A model generated the notes under the pieces. That model did no database searches and was not told the origin of the DNA. It saw only the letters and a program-made list of their open reading frames with translations. Shown one piece after another: positions 52,523-59,444 of a stretch of DNA of 64,000 bases. Source of the stretch: DASVTR01 sp036382855 (lineage in GTDB: Bacteria > Acidobacteriota > Blastocatellia > Pyrinomonadales > Pyrinomonadaceae). The translations under genes and the position numbers were made by a program. Location of the stretch: positions 372,001 through 436,000 of the forward strand of contig DASVPO010000006.1 in NCBI GenBank assembly GCA_036382855.1, in the 5' to 3' direction. The first letter of the stretch is position 1; every line of letters begins with the position of its first letter.

Positions 52523-53989
52523 ATGCGCGGACGCTTAGCGATTATTATCACTGTCGGGCTGGTGCTCCTGTTGCTCGTGTTTCTAAACGCCGCGAGTTAC
52601 GTGAGCGTCGAGCGCACGCCCGACTCCGAGTATCGCCCCGACCGCTCGACCTACAATTCCGGCGCGACGGGCACGCGCGCCCTCTATGATTTTCTGAGCG
52701 AGACGAATAGGCAGGTCACGCGTTGGCGCGAAGCGCCCGGCATGCTGCTGAAAACTACGGACGGCGGGATTCAGCCGCGCACCTTCGTCGTCATCGGAGA
52801 GACGCGCATTGACTTTGATGAAGACGCTGCCAGAGATTTGATGGAGTGGGTCAGGCGCGGCGGGCGGCTCGTCATCATTGACCGCCGGCCCGACATAAGA
52901 CTGCTGCCTCCGTCCGGCGACTGGCACATCTCGACGCAACTCGCGCCGCTGCCATCCTCGGACGTTCACTCCGACAACGTTCAGGAGATGACGAAGGGCG
53001 TCACCACGGCCCGTGCTGCGCAACCGACCCTCCTGACACAGAAAGTAAATGAAGTGTTGCCCTCGCGCTTTGCCTCGCTCGTGAGAGTTGCGGCCACGCG
53101 TGCGCCCGGAGCCCAGCCTTCGCCGTCCGCCTCGCCCGCTCAAGCGCCCGCCGGAAATGCTGACGACGAAGACGAAAGCAACAGCTACGGAGACTATGAG
53201 CCTCCGCCTCCGCCCAGACCTCTCCCGAGAGGGAGAGACGCGACGCCGCCACCGCAACCACCTGCGAGCGCAAGCTCTTTCGCTCCCGTCGTGCATCTGA
53301 CGGATAACAGGGGCGCGCTGCTTGTTGATTATCCACACGGGCTGGGTCGCATCGTTATCTTGAGCGACCCCTTCATCGTCGCGAACCGTGGCATCAATCA
53401 GGCAAACAATTTACAGTTAGCCATAAATGTGCTGACCGAAACGGACGGCCTTATCGCCTTCGACGAGTATCATCAGGGGCGCGGCACGTCGCGCAACGAA
53501 TTGCTCTCTTATTTCTCGGGCACGCCGCTGGTAGCGATGCTGGTCCAGTTGGGACTGATTGTGCTGGCCGTCTTCTGGACTAGCGGGCGACGATTCGCGC
53601 GCCCGCTGCCCGTCCCGCAGGTTGACCGTCGTTCGAGCCTCGAATACGTGGCCTCCATGGCAGAGCTGCAACAGCGTGCGCGCGCCTACGATTTAGCCAT
53701 CGAAAACATCTACATGCGTATTCGTCGCGTGCTGGCGCGCTACGCGGGCGTTGACATGCACAGCCCGCGCGCTCTGATTGCAGAACGCGTCGCTGCACGC
53801 TCTTCGAAGGTTGACCGCCACGAACTCGAAACGCTGATGTTTGAATGTGAGGACGCAATTAACGGCGCTCCCGTTGACGCGAAAAAATCTCTCTCGCTCA
53901 TCTCGCGCCTGCGCGAAATAGAACGCCTGCTCGGCCTGCGCATGCGCTCACGCGACATGCGACAGGCCAAAGAACAACTCGGACAATAA
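52523..53989 (+). CDS. DUF4350 domain membrane protein
   Basis: The 488-residue protein has an N-terminal helix (about 5-25), a DUF4350 region (STYNSGATGTRALYDFL, VRRGGRLVIID) of the GATase/ABC-accessory-like fold, a low-complexity Pro/Ala/Asp-rich insert (about 195-250), a second helix (about 335-355) and a helical C-terminal domain of about 130 residues. It fits the MoxR/DUF58/DUF4129 cluster, where such proteins are thought to support membrane-linked folding or metal insertion. Confidence 0.88.
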   Translation: MRGRLAIIITVGLVLLLLVFLNAASYVSVERTPDSEYRPDRSTYNSGATGTRALYDFLSETNRQVTRWREAPGMLLKTTDGGIQPRTFVVIGETRIDFDEDAARDLMEWVRRGGRLVIIDRRPDIRLLPPSGDWHISTQLAPLPSSDVHSDNVQEMTKGVTTARAAQPTLLTQKVNEVLPSRFASLVRVAATRAPGAQPSPSASPAQAPAGNADDEDESNSYGDYEPPPPPRPLPRGRDATPPPQPPASASSFAPVVHLTDNRGALLVDYPHGLGRIVILSDPFIVANRGINQANNLQLAINVLTETDGLIAFDEYHQGRGTSRNELLSYFSGTPLVAMLVQLGLIVLAVFWTSGRRFARPLPVPQVDRRSSLEYVASMAELQQRARAYDLAIENIYMRIRRVLARYAGVDMHSPRALIAERVAARSSKVDRHELETLMFECEDAINGAPVDAKKSLSLISRLREIERLLGLRMRSRDMRQAKEQLGQ

Positions 53990-54138
53990 AGGAAAGAGGC
54001 GAAGGGATAAAAGGCGAAAAGGTGAAAAGGGAAAAGGGTCAACGACAAACTGCGCAATCTGTTTTCACCTTTTACCCCTTTACCCTTTTACCCTTTAATC
54101 CCCTTTCACTCTCACCCTTTTACCCCTTTTCGCTTCCC
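53988..54138. repeat. short-unit inverted repeat, AAAAGGG family, overlapping the TSUP gene
   Basis: Left arm of GGGATAAAAGGCGAAAAGG type (54003-54039) faces a longer right arm of CCTTTTACC, CCTTTACCC, CCTTTTACC units (54063-54138). Units are 7-9 bp. The right arm is translated as the N-terminus of the next gene. Confidence 0.75.
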
Positions 54139-54909
54139 ATAATTTCGCTGCTGGTTTTAGTTCTCATCTTTTTCGCGACGAGTGTGGTCGGCGTCGTGAC
54201 GGGCAGCAACTCGCTGATTGCCGTGCCCGCTATGTTTCAGTTTGGGATTGACCCGCGCGTGGCCGTTGCGACAAACATGTTCGGCCTCACGTTTATGGCC
54301 GTCGGCGGAAGCCTGCCTTTTCTAGGCAAGGGAATGATTGACCGTCGCCGCCTGCCCGCGCTTATACTGCTGACGCTCGCAGGCTCCGTGCTCGGCGCGC
54401 TCTTGGTGCTCGTAGTTTCCAGCCGGAAGCTCCCGCTCATCATCTCGATTTCGATGATTGCGGTGGCGGCCTTTATTCTGTTGAAGCGCGATGTCGGCGT
54501 CGCGCCGCCGGAAACTAAGGCCACGCGCGGCAGCGAAGTCGCGGGCTACGGATTGACGTTTGCGCTCGGCATCTACGGCGGATTCTTCAGCGGCGGTTAT
54601 GTGACGATGCTGACGGTCGTTTTCGTCGCTCTCTTCCGCATGACGTTTGTCGAGGCCGTTGCGACGACGAAGATAGTCAACGTCTCTTCCTCTTTTATCG
54701 CCACGCTCGTCTTTATGCGCAACGGTCTGGTGGACTACAAGCTTGGCGTGTTGCTAGGCCTCAGTATGTTTGCGGGCGCATTCGTCGGCGCACGCCTCGC
54801 GCTCAAGTTGAACAACCTGTGGCTGCGCCGCATCTTTCTAGCGACCGTTATCCTGCTCGCGATGAAAATTCTGCTCTACGATTTTCTCTGGCACAGCCTG
54901 CTGCGGTGA
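54022..54909 (+). CDS. TauE/SafE (TSUP) family membrane transporter with repeat-derived N-terminus
   Basis: The TSUP domain (about eight helices; VVTGSNSLIAVPAMFQFGIDPRVAVATNM, with core GIDPRVAVATN) begins near residue 40. Family members export sulfite, sulfonates or related anions. The only in-frame standard start upstream is a GTG at 54022, inside a 7-9-bp repeat array, so about 38 residues (the FYPFTLLPFNPLSLSPFYPF region) are encoded by repeat DNA. Either these residues are used, or translation starts at a non-standard codon near 54139. The element appears to have overwritten the original start. Confidence 0.85.
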   Translation: MKREKGQRQTAQSVFTFYPFTLLPFNPLSLSPFYPFSLPIISLLVLVLIFFATSVVGVVTGSNSLIAVPAMFQFGIDPRVAVATNMFGLTFMAVGGSLPFLGKGMIDRRRLPALILLTLAGSVLGALLVLVVSSRKLPLIISISMIAVAAFILLKRDVGVAPPETKATRGSEVAGYGLTFALGIYGGFFSGGYVTMLTVVFVALFRMTFVEAVATTKIVNVSSSFIATLVFMRNGLVDYKLGVLLGLSMFAGAFVGARLALKLNNLWLRRIFLATVILLAMKILLYDFLWHSLLR

Positions 54910-54968
54910 CGAAAAAGTTTGCCGCCAGCCTTGAGCCTGACTTAATATCGTCGCGCTTTTCAAAAAAA

Positions 54969-55014
54969 CGCGGCTTCTCTTTTTTAACTTTCACGCTCAG
55001 CAATCAAAGCCGCG
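54969..55014. terminator. hairpin between TSUP and MoxR genes
   Basis: CGCGGCTT (54969-54976) pairs with 55007-55014 across a 30-nt loop; T-runs occur inside the loop rather than after the stem. Weak candidate. Confidence 0.3.
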
Positions 55015-55050
55015 AATTTTCACCGGGACGACTAAACACCTTTTTCACTC

Positions 55051-56007
55051 ATGCCACTAGAATACGTATCTTCAACCATCCAGCACATCCTCGCCGAACT
55101 GCGCAAGGTCGTCGTCGGTCAAGACGAAGCCATCGAACAAATTCTCGTCGCGCTTCTGGCGGAAGGCCACGCGTTAATAGAGGGCGTGCCCGGCACGGCG
55201 AAGACCTTGACCGTCAAGACGCTCGCGCGCATCACGGGCGCAGGCTTCGGCCGCATACAGTTTACGCCCGACCTGATGCCCTCCGACATCACAGGCACGA
55301 ACGTCTTCAACGTCGCTACCTCCGACTTCACGCTGCGCCGTGGGCCAATCTTCACAGACATTCTGCTGGCCGACGAAATCAACCGCACGCCGCCGAAGAC
55401 GCAGGCCGCGCTCCTCGAAGCGATGGAAGAGAGGCAGGTCACGATTGACGGCGACCCGCACAAGCTTTCGCCGCTCTTTACCGTGCTCGCCACCGAAAAC
55501 CCGATTGAGTATGAAGGCACGTACCCCTTGCCGGAAGCGCAGCTCGACCGCTTTCTCCTGAAAATTATGATGGGCTACCCCAGCGAGCAGGCGGAGCAGC
55601 AGGTCGTCGCCAACTGGGAAGCGGGCTTCAACGCGCGAAGGCTCGAACAGGTCAACATACAACCACTGGCCGAGCCGGACGCCATCTCGCGCTGTCGCAT
55701 CGAAGTGCGCAACGCGCGCATGGAGCCGGGCGTGCAGCACTACATCGTGGACATCGTGCGCCGCACACGCTCGCACCCCTCCGTGCTCTACGGGGCAAGC
55801 CCGCGCGCATCCGTCGCCCTGCTTCTCTGCGCCAAGGCGCTCTCGGCCCTGCGCGGTCGCGAATTCTCCACGCCCGACGACGTGCGCGACATCGCTCGCC
55901 CCGTCCTGCGTCATCGCCTCAGCTTACGCGCCGAAGCGGAACTCGACGGCGCGACACCCGATGCCGTCATCACAGACATCTTGCAGAGCGCCAACGTGCC
56001 CAGATAG
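55051..56007 (+). CDS. MoxR-type AAA+ ATPase
   Basis: The 318-residue protein shows Walker A GVPGTAKT, Walker B ILLADEINRTPPKTQ, sensor 1 VLATENPIEYEGTYPLPEAQLDRF and a C-terminal lid. MoxR proteins act as chaperone-like AAA+ enzymes for maturation of membrane or secreted complexes, usually beside a DUF58 protein with a von Willebrand-like fold; the DUF58 gene follows here, separated by an inserted four-helix-bundle element. The stop lies 3 bp before the element. Confidence 0.95.
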   Translation: MPLEYVSSTIQHILAELRKVVVGQDEAIEQILVALLAEGHALIEGVPGTAKTLTVKTLARITGAGFGRIQFTPDLMPSDITGTNVFNVATSDFTLRRGPIFTDILLADEINRTPPKTQAALLEAMEERQVTIDGDPHKLSPLFTVLATENPIEYEGTYPLPEAQLDRFLLKIMMGYPSEQAEQQVVANWEAGFNARRLEQVNIQPLAEPDAISRCRIEVRNARMEPGVQHYIVDIVRRTRSHPSVLYGASPRASVALLLCAKALSALRGREFSTPDDVRDIARPVLRHRLSLRAEAELDGATPDAVITDILQSANVPR

Positions 56008-56010
56008 AGC

Positions 56011-56560
56011 GATTTTAGATTTTAGATTTGCGATTTTTGATTGGATAAGGATAAGAACGCTGTTACAGCATTTTGCAGCCGGATTCGTAGAATCTATTCA
56101 TTTCAAATCAAAAATTTAAAGGGAACTATGGACGAAGCTGAATTAAAACAGCGAAACAAACAGTTCTCTCTACGTGTGATGAAGCTTGTTGCCGCTCTTC
56201 CAAAAAGTGTTGAAGGTAAGGCGATAGGAAGTCAACTTGTGCGCTGCGGGACTTCTGTCGGAGCAAATTATCGCGCAGCCTGTCGAGGGCGTTCAAAGCC
56301 TGAGTTTATTGCAAAGCTAGGAATCGTCGAGGAAGAAGCTGACGAAAGCGCCTTCTGGATGGAACTGATAATTGAAAGCGGTCTTGTAGAGAAGAAGCGT
56401 GTAGAACCCCTCTTAAAAGAGGCAAACGAACTCGTCGCAATCATTGTAGCTTCACGCCGCTCAGCAACTAAATGAATTTTTAATAGGAAAGGTAAGAGTG
56501 TAAATATGAAAAGCGTTTATCCCTATCCAATCAAAAATCAAAAATCAAAAATCTAAAATT
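56011..56560. mobile_element. candidate 550-bp element: inverted 7-bp arrays enclosing a four-helix-bundle gene
   Basis: The left end reads GATTTTA, GATTTTA, GATTTGC, GATTTTT, GATTGGA, TA (56011-56047). The right end, read on the other strand, reads ATTTTA, GATTTTT, GATTTTT, GATTTTT, GATTGGA, TA (56524-56560). Past the shared GATTGGATA the match continues as (A/G)GGATAA and ACGCT with a 2-bp gap, so the terminal inverted repeats reach about 55 bp. The element lies exactly between the moxR stop (56007) and the DUF58 start (56566). No transposase is encoded. Confidence 0.75.
56128..56475 (+). CDS. four-helix-bundle protein (23S rRNA IVP family)
   Basis: The 115-residue protein (TIGR02436-type) begins at ATG 56128 behind AAAGGGA; the frame extends to a TTG inside the left repeat but is not conserved there. 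Family hallmarks are LPKSVEGKAIGSQLVRCGTSVGANYRAACRG (cores IGSQLVRCGTSVGANYRAA), then KPEFIAKLGIVEEEADESAFW. Relatives are encoded in 23S rRNA intervening sequences and as free genes; the Avd protein of diversity-generating retroelements has the same fold and binds nucleic acid. Here it sits inside inverted 7-bp arrays. Confidence 0.9.
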   Translation: MDEAELKQRNKQFSLRVMKLVAALPKSVEGKAIGSQLVRCGTSVGANYRAACRGRSKPEFIAKLGIVEEEADESAFWMELIIESGLVEKKRVEPLLKEANELVAIIVASRRSATK

Positions 56561-56565
56561 CCTCG

Positions 56566-57885
56566 ATGCGTTTCGTCTTCACCAAACTTTTCTACGTCCT
56601 ATTAGCCGTCGGCTTCGTGCCGTTGTCGCTGGCATGGGGACGGCCCGCGTGGCTGTGGGTTGCGTTCGGCTATGACGCGCTGCTGCTTGTGGCTGCAATC
56701 GTTGATGCGCGGACGAGCCGCTTGCCTGCGGAGGTTCAACTGAGTCGTGTCTTCGGTGGACGCTTTGCTGTCGGCGCTGAGACGGAAGTGCGCATCGAAG
56801 CATTAAACCGCACGACGCGTCCCACCTCTCTTTACATCAAGGATGAGTATCCGCCGGAGATGCAACTCGCGGGCTTGCGCGAGGCACGCATACGCGTGGA
56901 AGCGCAGACCTCCGCCGCGCTCGTCTACGGCCTGACGCCGCCCAAACGCGGGCGCTTCACCTTCGGCTTAATCGCCGTGCGTTACCTGTCGCGCTGGGGC
57001 CTGACCTGGGCGCAAACTGCGGTCGGTGAAAGCACGACGGTCAAGGTCTATCCGAACATGCGGCGTGCGCGCGAAGCAGAGCTGAAAGCATTGGGCGCGC
57101 GTTCGCTCGTTTCCTCGCATCGCAGAAGCTCCTGGCGCGGCGAGGGACGAGAGTTTGAATCCCTGCGCGACTACGTGCGTGGCGACGAACTACGCCATGT
57201 CTCATGGACGGCGACGGCGCGACGCGGCAAGCTCGTCACACGCCAGTACCAGATTGAGCGCGACCAGACAATCTTGGTTGCGATTGATGCCGGGCGTTTG
57301 ATGACGGCGCGCATAGAGCGCGAGACGAAGCTTGACCTAGCCGTTCATGCAGCGCTCTCTTTAATGAGTGCTGCGGCGCGCGGCGGCGACAATTCCGGCC
57401 TCGTCGTCTTCGGTCGCCAGATAAAAGCTTATCTTCCGCCCAAGCGCGGCAGCGAACATCTGGACGCCGTGCTCGAAGCGCTCCACTCAATCGAGCCTGA
57501 GATGATAGAGCCTTCCTACGCTCGCGCCTTTGAATACATCGCCGCCAACACAAAGCGCCGCGCGCTCGTCGTCGTACTCACAGACCTCGTTGACGAGGAA
57601 GGCTCACGCGACCTGCTGACCTCTCTGAAACTCCTGCGCCCGCGACATCTTCCGCTCGTCGTTACCATCGGCGACCGCGACCTCAAAGGCGTCGTCCGCG
57701 AAGAACCCACGGACGCGCGCGAACTCTTCACCCAATCCGTCGCCGAAGAAATCATCACCCAACGCGAAACAGCGCTCCGCCTCGTCGAAGCACAGGGCGG
57801 CCTCGCCCTCGACGTTACAGCCGCCGCGCTTGCGCCCGCACTGTTAGAAACTTATTTGAGAGTAAAGGAAAGAGGGTTGCTATGA
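56566..57885 (+). CDS. DUF58 domain protein
   Basis: The 439-residue protein has two N-terminal membrane helices (about 7-45), an extracytoplasmic-type beta domain, then the DUF58 core: GREFESLRDYVRGDELRHVSWTATARRGKL, whose signature is YVRGDELRHVSW, and a vWA-like domain with a MIDAS-like AIDAGRLM. DUF58 proteins pair with MoxR ATPases. The ATG lies 5 bp after the right end of the first element, and its stop lies just before the second, so both flanks have been reshaped. Confidence 0.92.
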   Translation: MRFVFTKLFYVLLAVGFVPLSLAWGRPAWLWVAFGYDALLLVAAIVDARTSRLPAEVQLSRVFGGRFAVGAETEVRIEALNRTTRPTSLYIKDEYPPEMQLAGLREARIRVEAQTSAALVYGLTPPKRGRFTFGLIAVRYLSRWGLTWAQTAVGESTTVKVYPNMRRAREAELKALGARSLVSSHRRSSWRGEGREFESLRDYVRGDELRHVSWTATARRGKLVTRQYQIERDQTILVAIDAGRLMTARIERETKLDLAVHAALSLMSAAARGGDNSGLVVFGRQIKAYLPPKRGSEHLDAVLEALHSIEPEMIEPSYARAFEYIAANTKRRALVVVLTDLVDEEGSRDLLTSLKLLRPRHLPLVVTIGDRDLKGVVREEPTDARELFTQSVAEEIITQRETALRLVEAQGGLALDVTAAALAPALLETYLRVKERGLL

Positions 57886-57886
57886 A

Positions 57887-58380
57887 AACAAGGGGAAAGG
57901 GGTAAAAGGGGAAGAGGGGAAGGGAAGACGAGGTTGAATCAATGGAGAAGAAGAGAATTGAGAGCTTTGAAGATTTGATGGTTTGGCAAAGAGGAATTGA
58001 ATTGGTAAAGCAAGTATACCTTGTTACTGGTGATGGAGACTTGAAGAAAGATTTTGGCTTGCGGGATCAACTCAGACGCGCGGCCGTTTCAATACCCACT
58101 AATATCGCTGAGGGCTTTGAGAGGTCATCACGCAAAGAATATCTGCTGTTCTTGAATATTGCTAAAGGCTCAGCCGGAGAAGTTAGAAGTCTGCTACGAG
58201 TAGCCTTTGAGGTGGGATATTTGAGCCAAGCGAATTATGACGGACTCCTCGAATCCGTCTTGATGTTGAGCAGGTATTTGTCCAACCAAATCAACTCTAT
58301 TAAAAGATCGCTGAAATAGGAATTGATACTACAGGTTTTCCTTTACCCCTTTCCCCTCTTCCCCTTTTACCCCTTCTTCA
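57887..58380. mobile_element. candidate 494-bp element: inverted AAGGGG arrays enclosing a four-helix-bundle gene
   Basis: The left array (57890-57927) and the complement of the right array (58339-58378) share a 25-bp perfect block containing GGGGTAAAAGGGGAAGAGGG. Units average 7-8 bp rather than strict 7. The element follows the DUF58 stop by 1-5 bp; its right array encodes the C-terminal tail of the convergent SpoIIM-like gene. It is the second gene-bearing element within 2 kb and has a different arm sequence from the first. Confidence 0.7.
57942..58319 (+). CDS. four-helix-bundle protein (23S rRNA IVP family), second type
   Basis: The 125-residue product shows the other common subfamily pattern: IESFEDLMVWQRGIELVKQVY, DFGLRDQLRRAAVSIPTNIAEGFER (core RRAAVSIPTNIAEGFER), and EYLLFLNIAKGSAGEVRSLL. 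It differs clearly from the 56128-56475 protein, so the two are not a recent duplication. It is enclosed by the AAGGGG arrays. The base composition is AT-richer than neighbouring genes, consistent with horizontal origin. Confidence 0.92.
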   Translation: MEKKRIESFEDLMVWQRGIELVKQVYLVTGDGDLKKDFGLRDQLRRAAVSIPTNIAEGFERSSRKEYLLFLNIAKGSAGEVRSLLRVAFEVGYLSQANYDGLLESVLMLSRYLSNQINSIKRSLK

Positions 58381-59330
58381 TGTCCGACCAGTAAAAGGTA
58401 AGCGTAGAGGGCAACGCCTGTCAGGATGGCGACGCTGAATTTTATCAGCGGGCTGATGGTGGTGACGGGGGAGATGAAGCCTTCGATGATGGCGGCGACG
58501 ACGAGCAGCGGGATGCAGCCGACGACGAGGCGGATGGCATCCATGCCGCGCACCTTGAGCGCGTCGGCGCGCGACATATCGCCGGGAACGAGCAGTGCGA
58601 GGCCGACGAGAAGGCCAGCGCCGCCGGTGATGAAGGCGCAGGAAAGCTCTATGACGCCGTGTGCGGCCATGAAGGTGACGAGCGCGTTGCCGTAGCCTGC
58701 GCGATAGACGAGAGCGAGGATTGAGCCTGTGTTTGCGCCGAAGTAGCTGATGCCGTAGAGCGTGCCGATGCCGAAGAGTGCGCCGTAGGCGAAGTCGCGA
58801 ATCATCACGCGGATGTTGTTCTGCATGATGATGCTTGAGCCAATCTGGTTAGCGTCGTTGAGATTAACTTCCCACCAGCGAATCTTCTCTCTGGCGATCA
58901 TGCGAAAGCCTTCGGAGACGCCCGCGAATTCCGAAAACTCAGGGTCGCGCCAGGTCCCTATGAAGCCGACGACGCCGAAGATGAGAAAGAAGGCGAAGAC
59001 GACGGCCGTGTAGCGCCACGTGCGGCGGAAGGTTTGCGGAAAGCCGCGCGTGAAGAAGTCGCGTATGCGGCGTCCGCCCTGCGCGTCGGCGCGGTAGATG
59101 CGTCCGTGTGCACGAATGACGAGACTGTTGAGATAGTTGACGAGGCGCGGGTCGCGCGACTCTGCACGCGCAATCGCAAGGTCGGAAGCCGTCCGCCGGT
59201 AGATGCGCCCAAGCTCGCGCACTTCCTCCCTGTGCAGCCGCCGCAAAGATGAACGGTCAAGCAGCGCCAGCAAATCTTCCAATCGCTGCCAAGCCTTTTT
59301 GCGTTCGCGTATGAATTTATCTGAAGACAT
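58329..59330 (-). CDS. stage II sporulation protein M-like membrane protein with repeat-encoded tail
   Basis: The 333-residue DUF95/SpoIIM-type protein has a cytoplasmic helical N-terminus (about 1-95) and about five membrane helices, with ITGGAGLLVGLALLVPG near 238 and a NIRVMIRDFAYGALFGIGT block (core FAYGALFGIGT). In non-sporulating bacteria it accompanies MoxR/DUF58/DUF4129 clusters. The last 17 residues (HEEGVKGEEGKGVKENL) are encoded by the right array of the second element, so the original C-terminus was probably replaced by insertion. Convergent with the inserted gene. Confidence 0.85.
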   Translation of the reverse strand: MSSDKFIRERKKAWQRLEDLLALLDRSSLRRLHREEVRELGRIYRRTASDLAIARAESRDPRLVNYLNSLVIRAHGRIYRADAQGGRRIRDFFTRGFPQTFRRTWRYTAVVFAFFLIFGVVGFIGTWRDPEFSEFAGVSEGFRMIAREKIRWWEVNLNDANQIGSSIIMQNNIRVMIRDFAYGALFGIGTLYGISYFGANTGSILALVYRAGYGNALVTFMAAHGVIELSCAFITGGAGLLVGLALLVPGDMSRADALKVRGMDAIRLVVGCIPLLVVAAIIEGFISPVTTISPLIKFSVAILTGVALYAYLLLVGHEEGVKGEEGKGVKENL

Positions 59331-59331
59331 A

Positions 59332-59444
59332 ACTCAGTACAGTAGTCAGGAGTCAGCAGCCAGAAGTCGGAAGCACAAAGTTGGAGTTCGGTGGTAAGCT
59401 ACAGCAGGCTTTGTTCTGAATTCTGACTCCTGACTCCTGAGTTT
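59332..59444. repeat. 7-bp-unit palindrome, AGTCAGG family
   Basis: Left arm from 59332 (ACTCAG, then units AGTCAGG, AGTCAGC, AGCCAGA, AGTCGGA). Right arm, 59414-59444, is the complement of GAGTCAG, GAGTCAG, AATTCAG and ends directly at the ATG of the next gene. It occupies the whole divergent promoter region between two genes. Confidence 0.85.

Noticed and set aside
55174..55914. 246-codon ORF opposite moxR
   Set aside because: Antisense shadow of the AAA+ gene, lacking any recognisable domain.
56041..56127. N-terminal extension of the four-helix-bundle protein from a TTG at 56041
   Set aside because: The extension starts inside the terminal repeat and is not part of the family; ATG 56128 has a ribosome site and gives the usual length.
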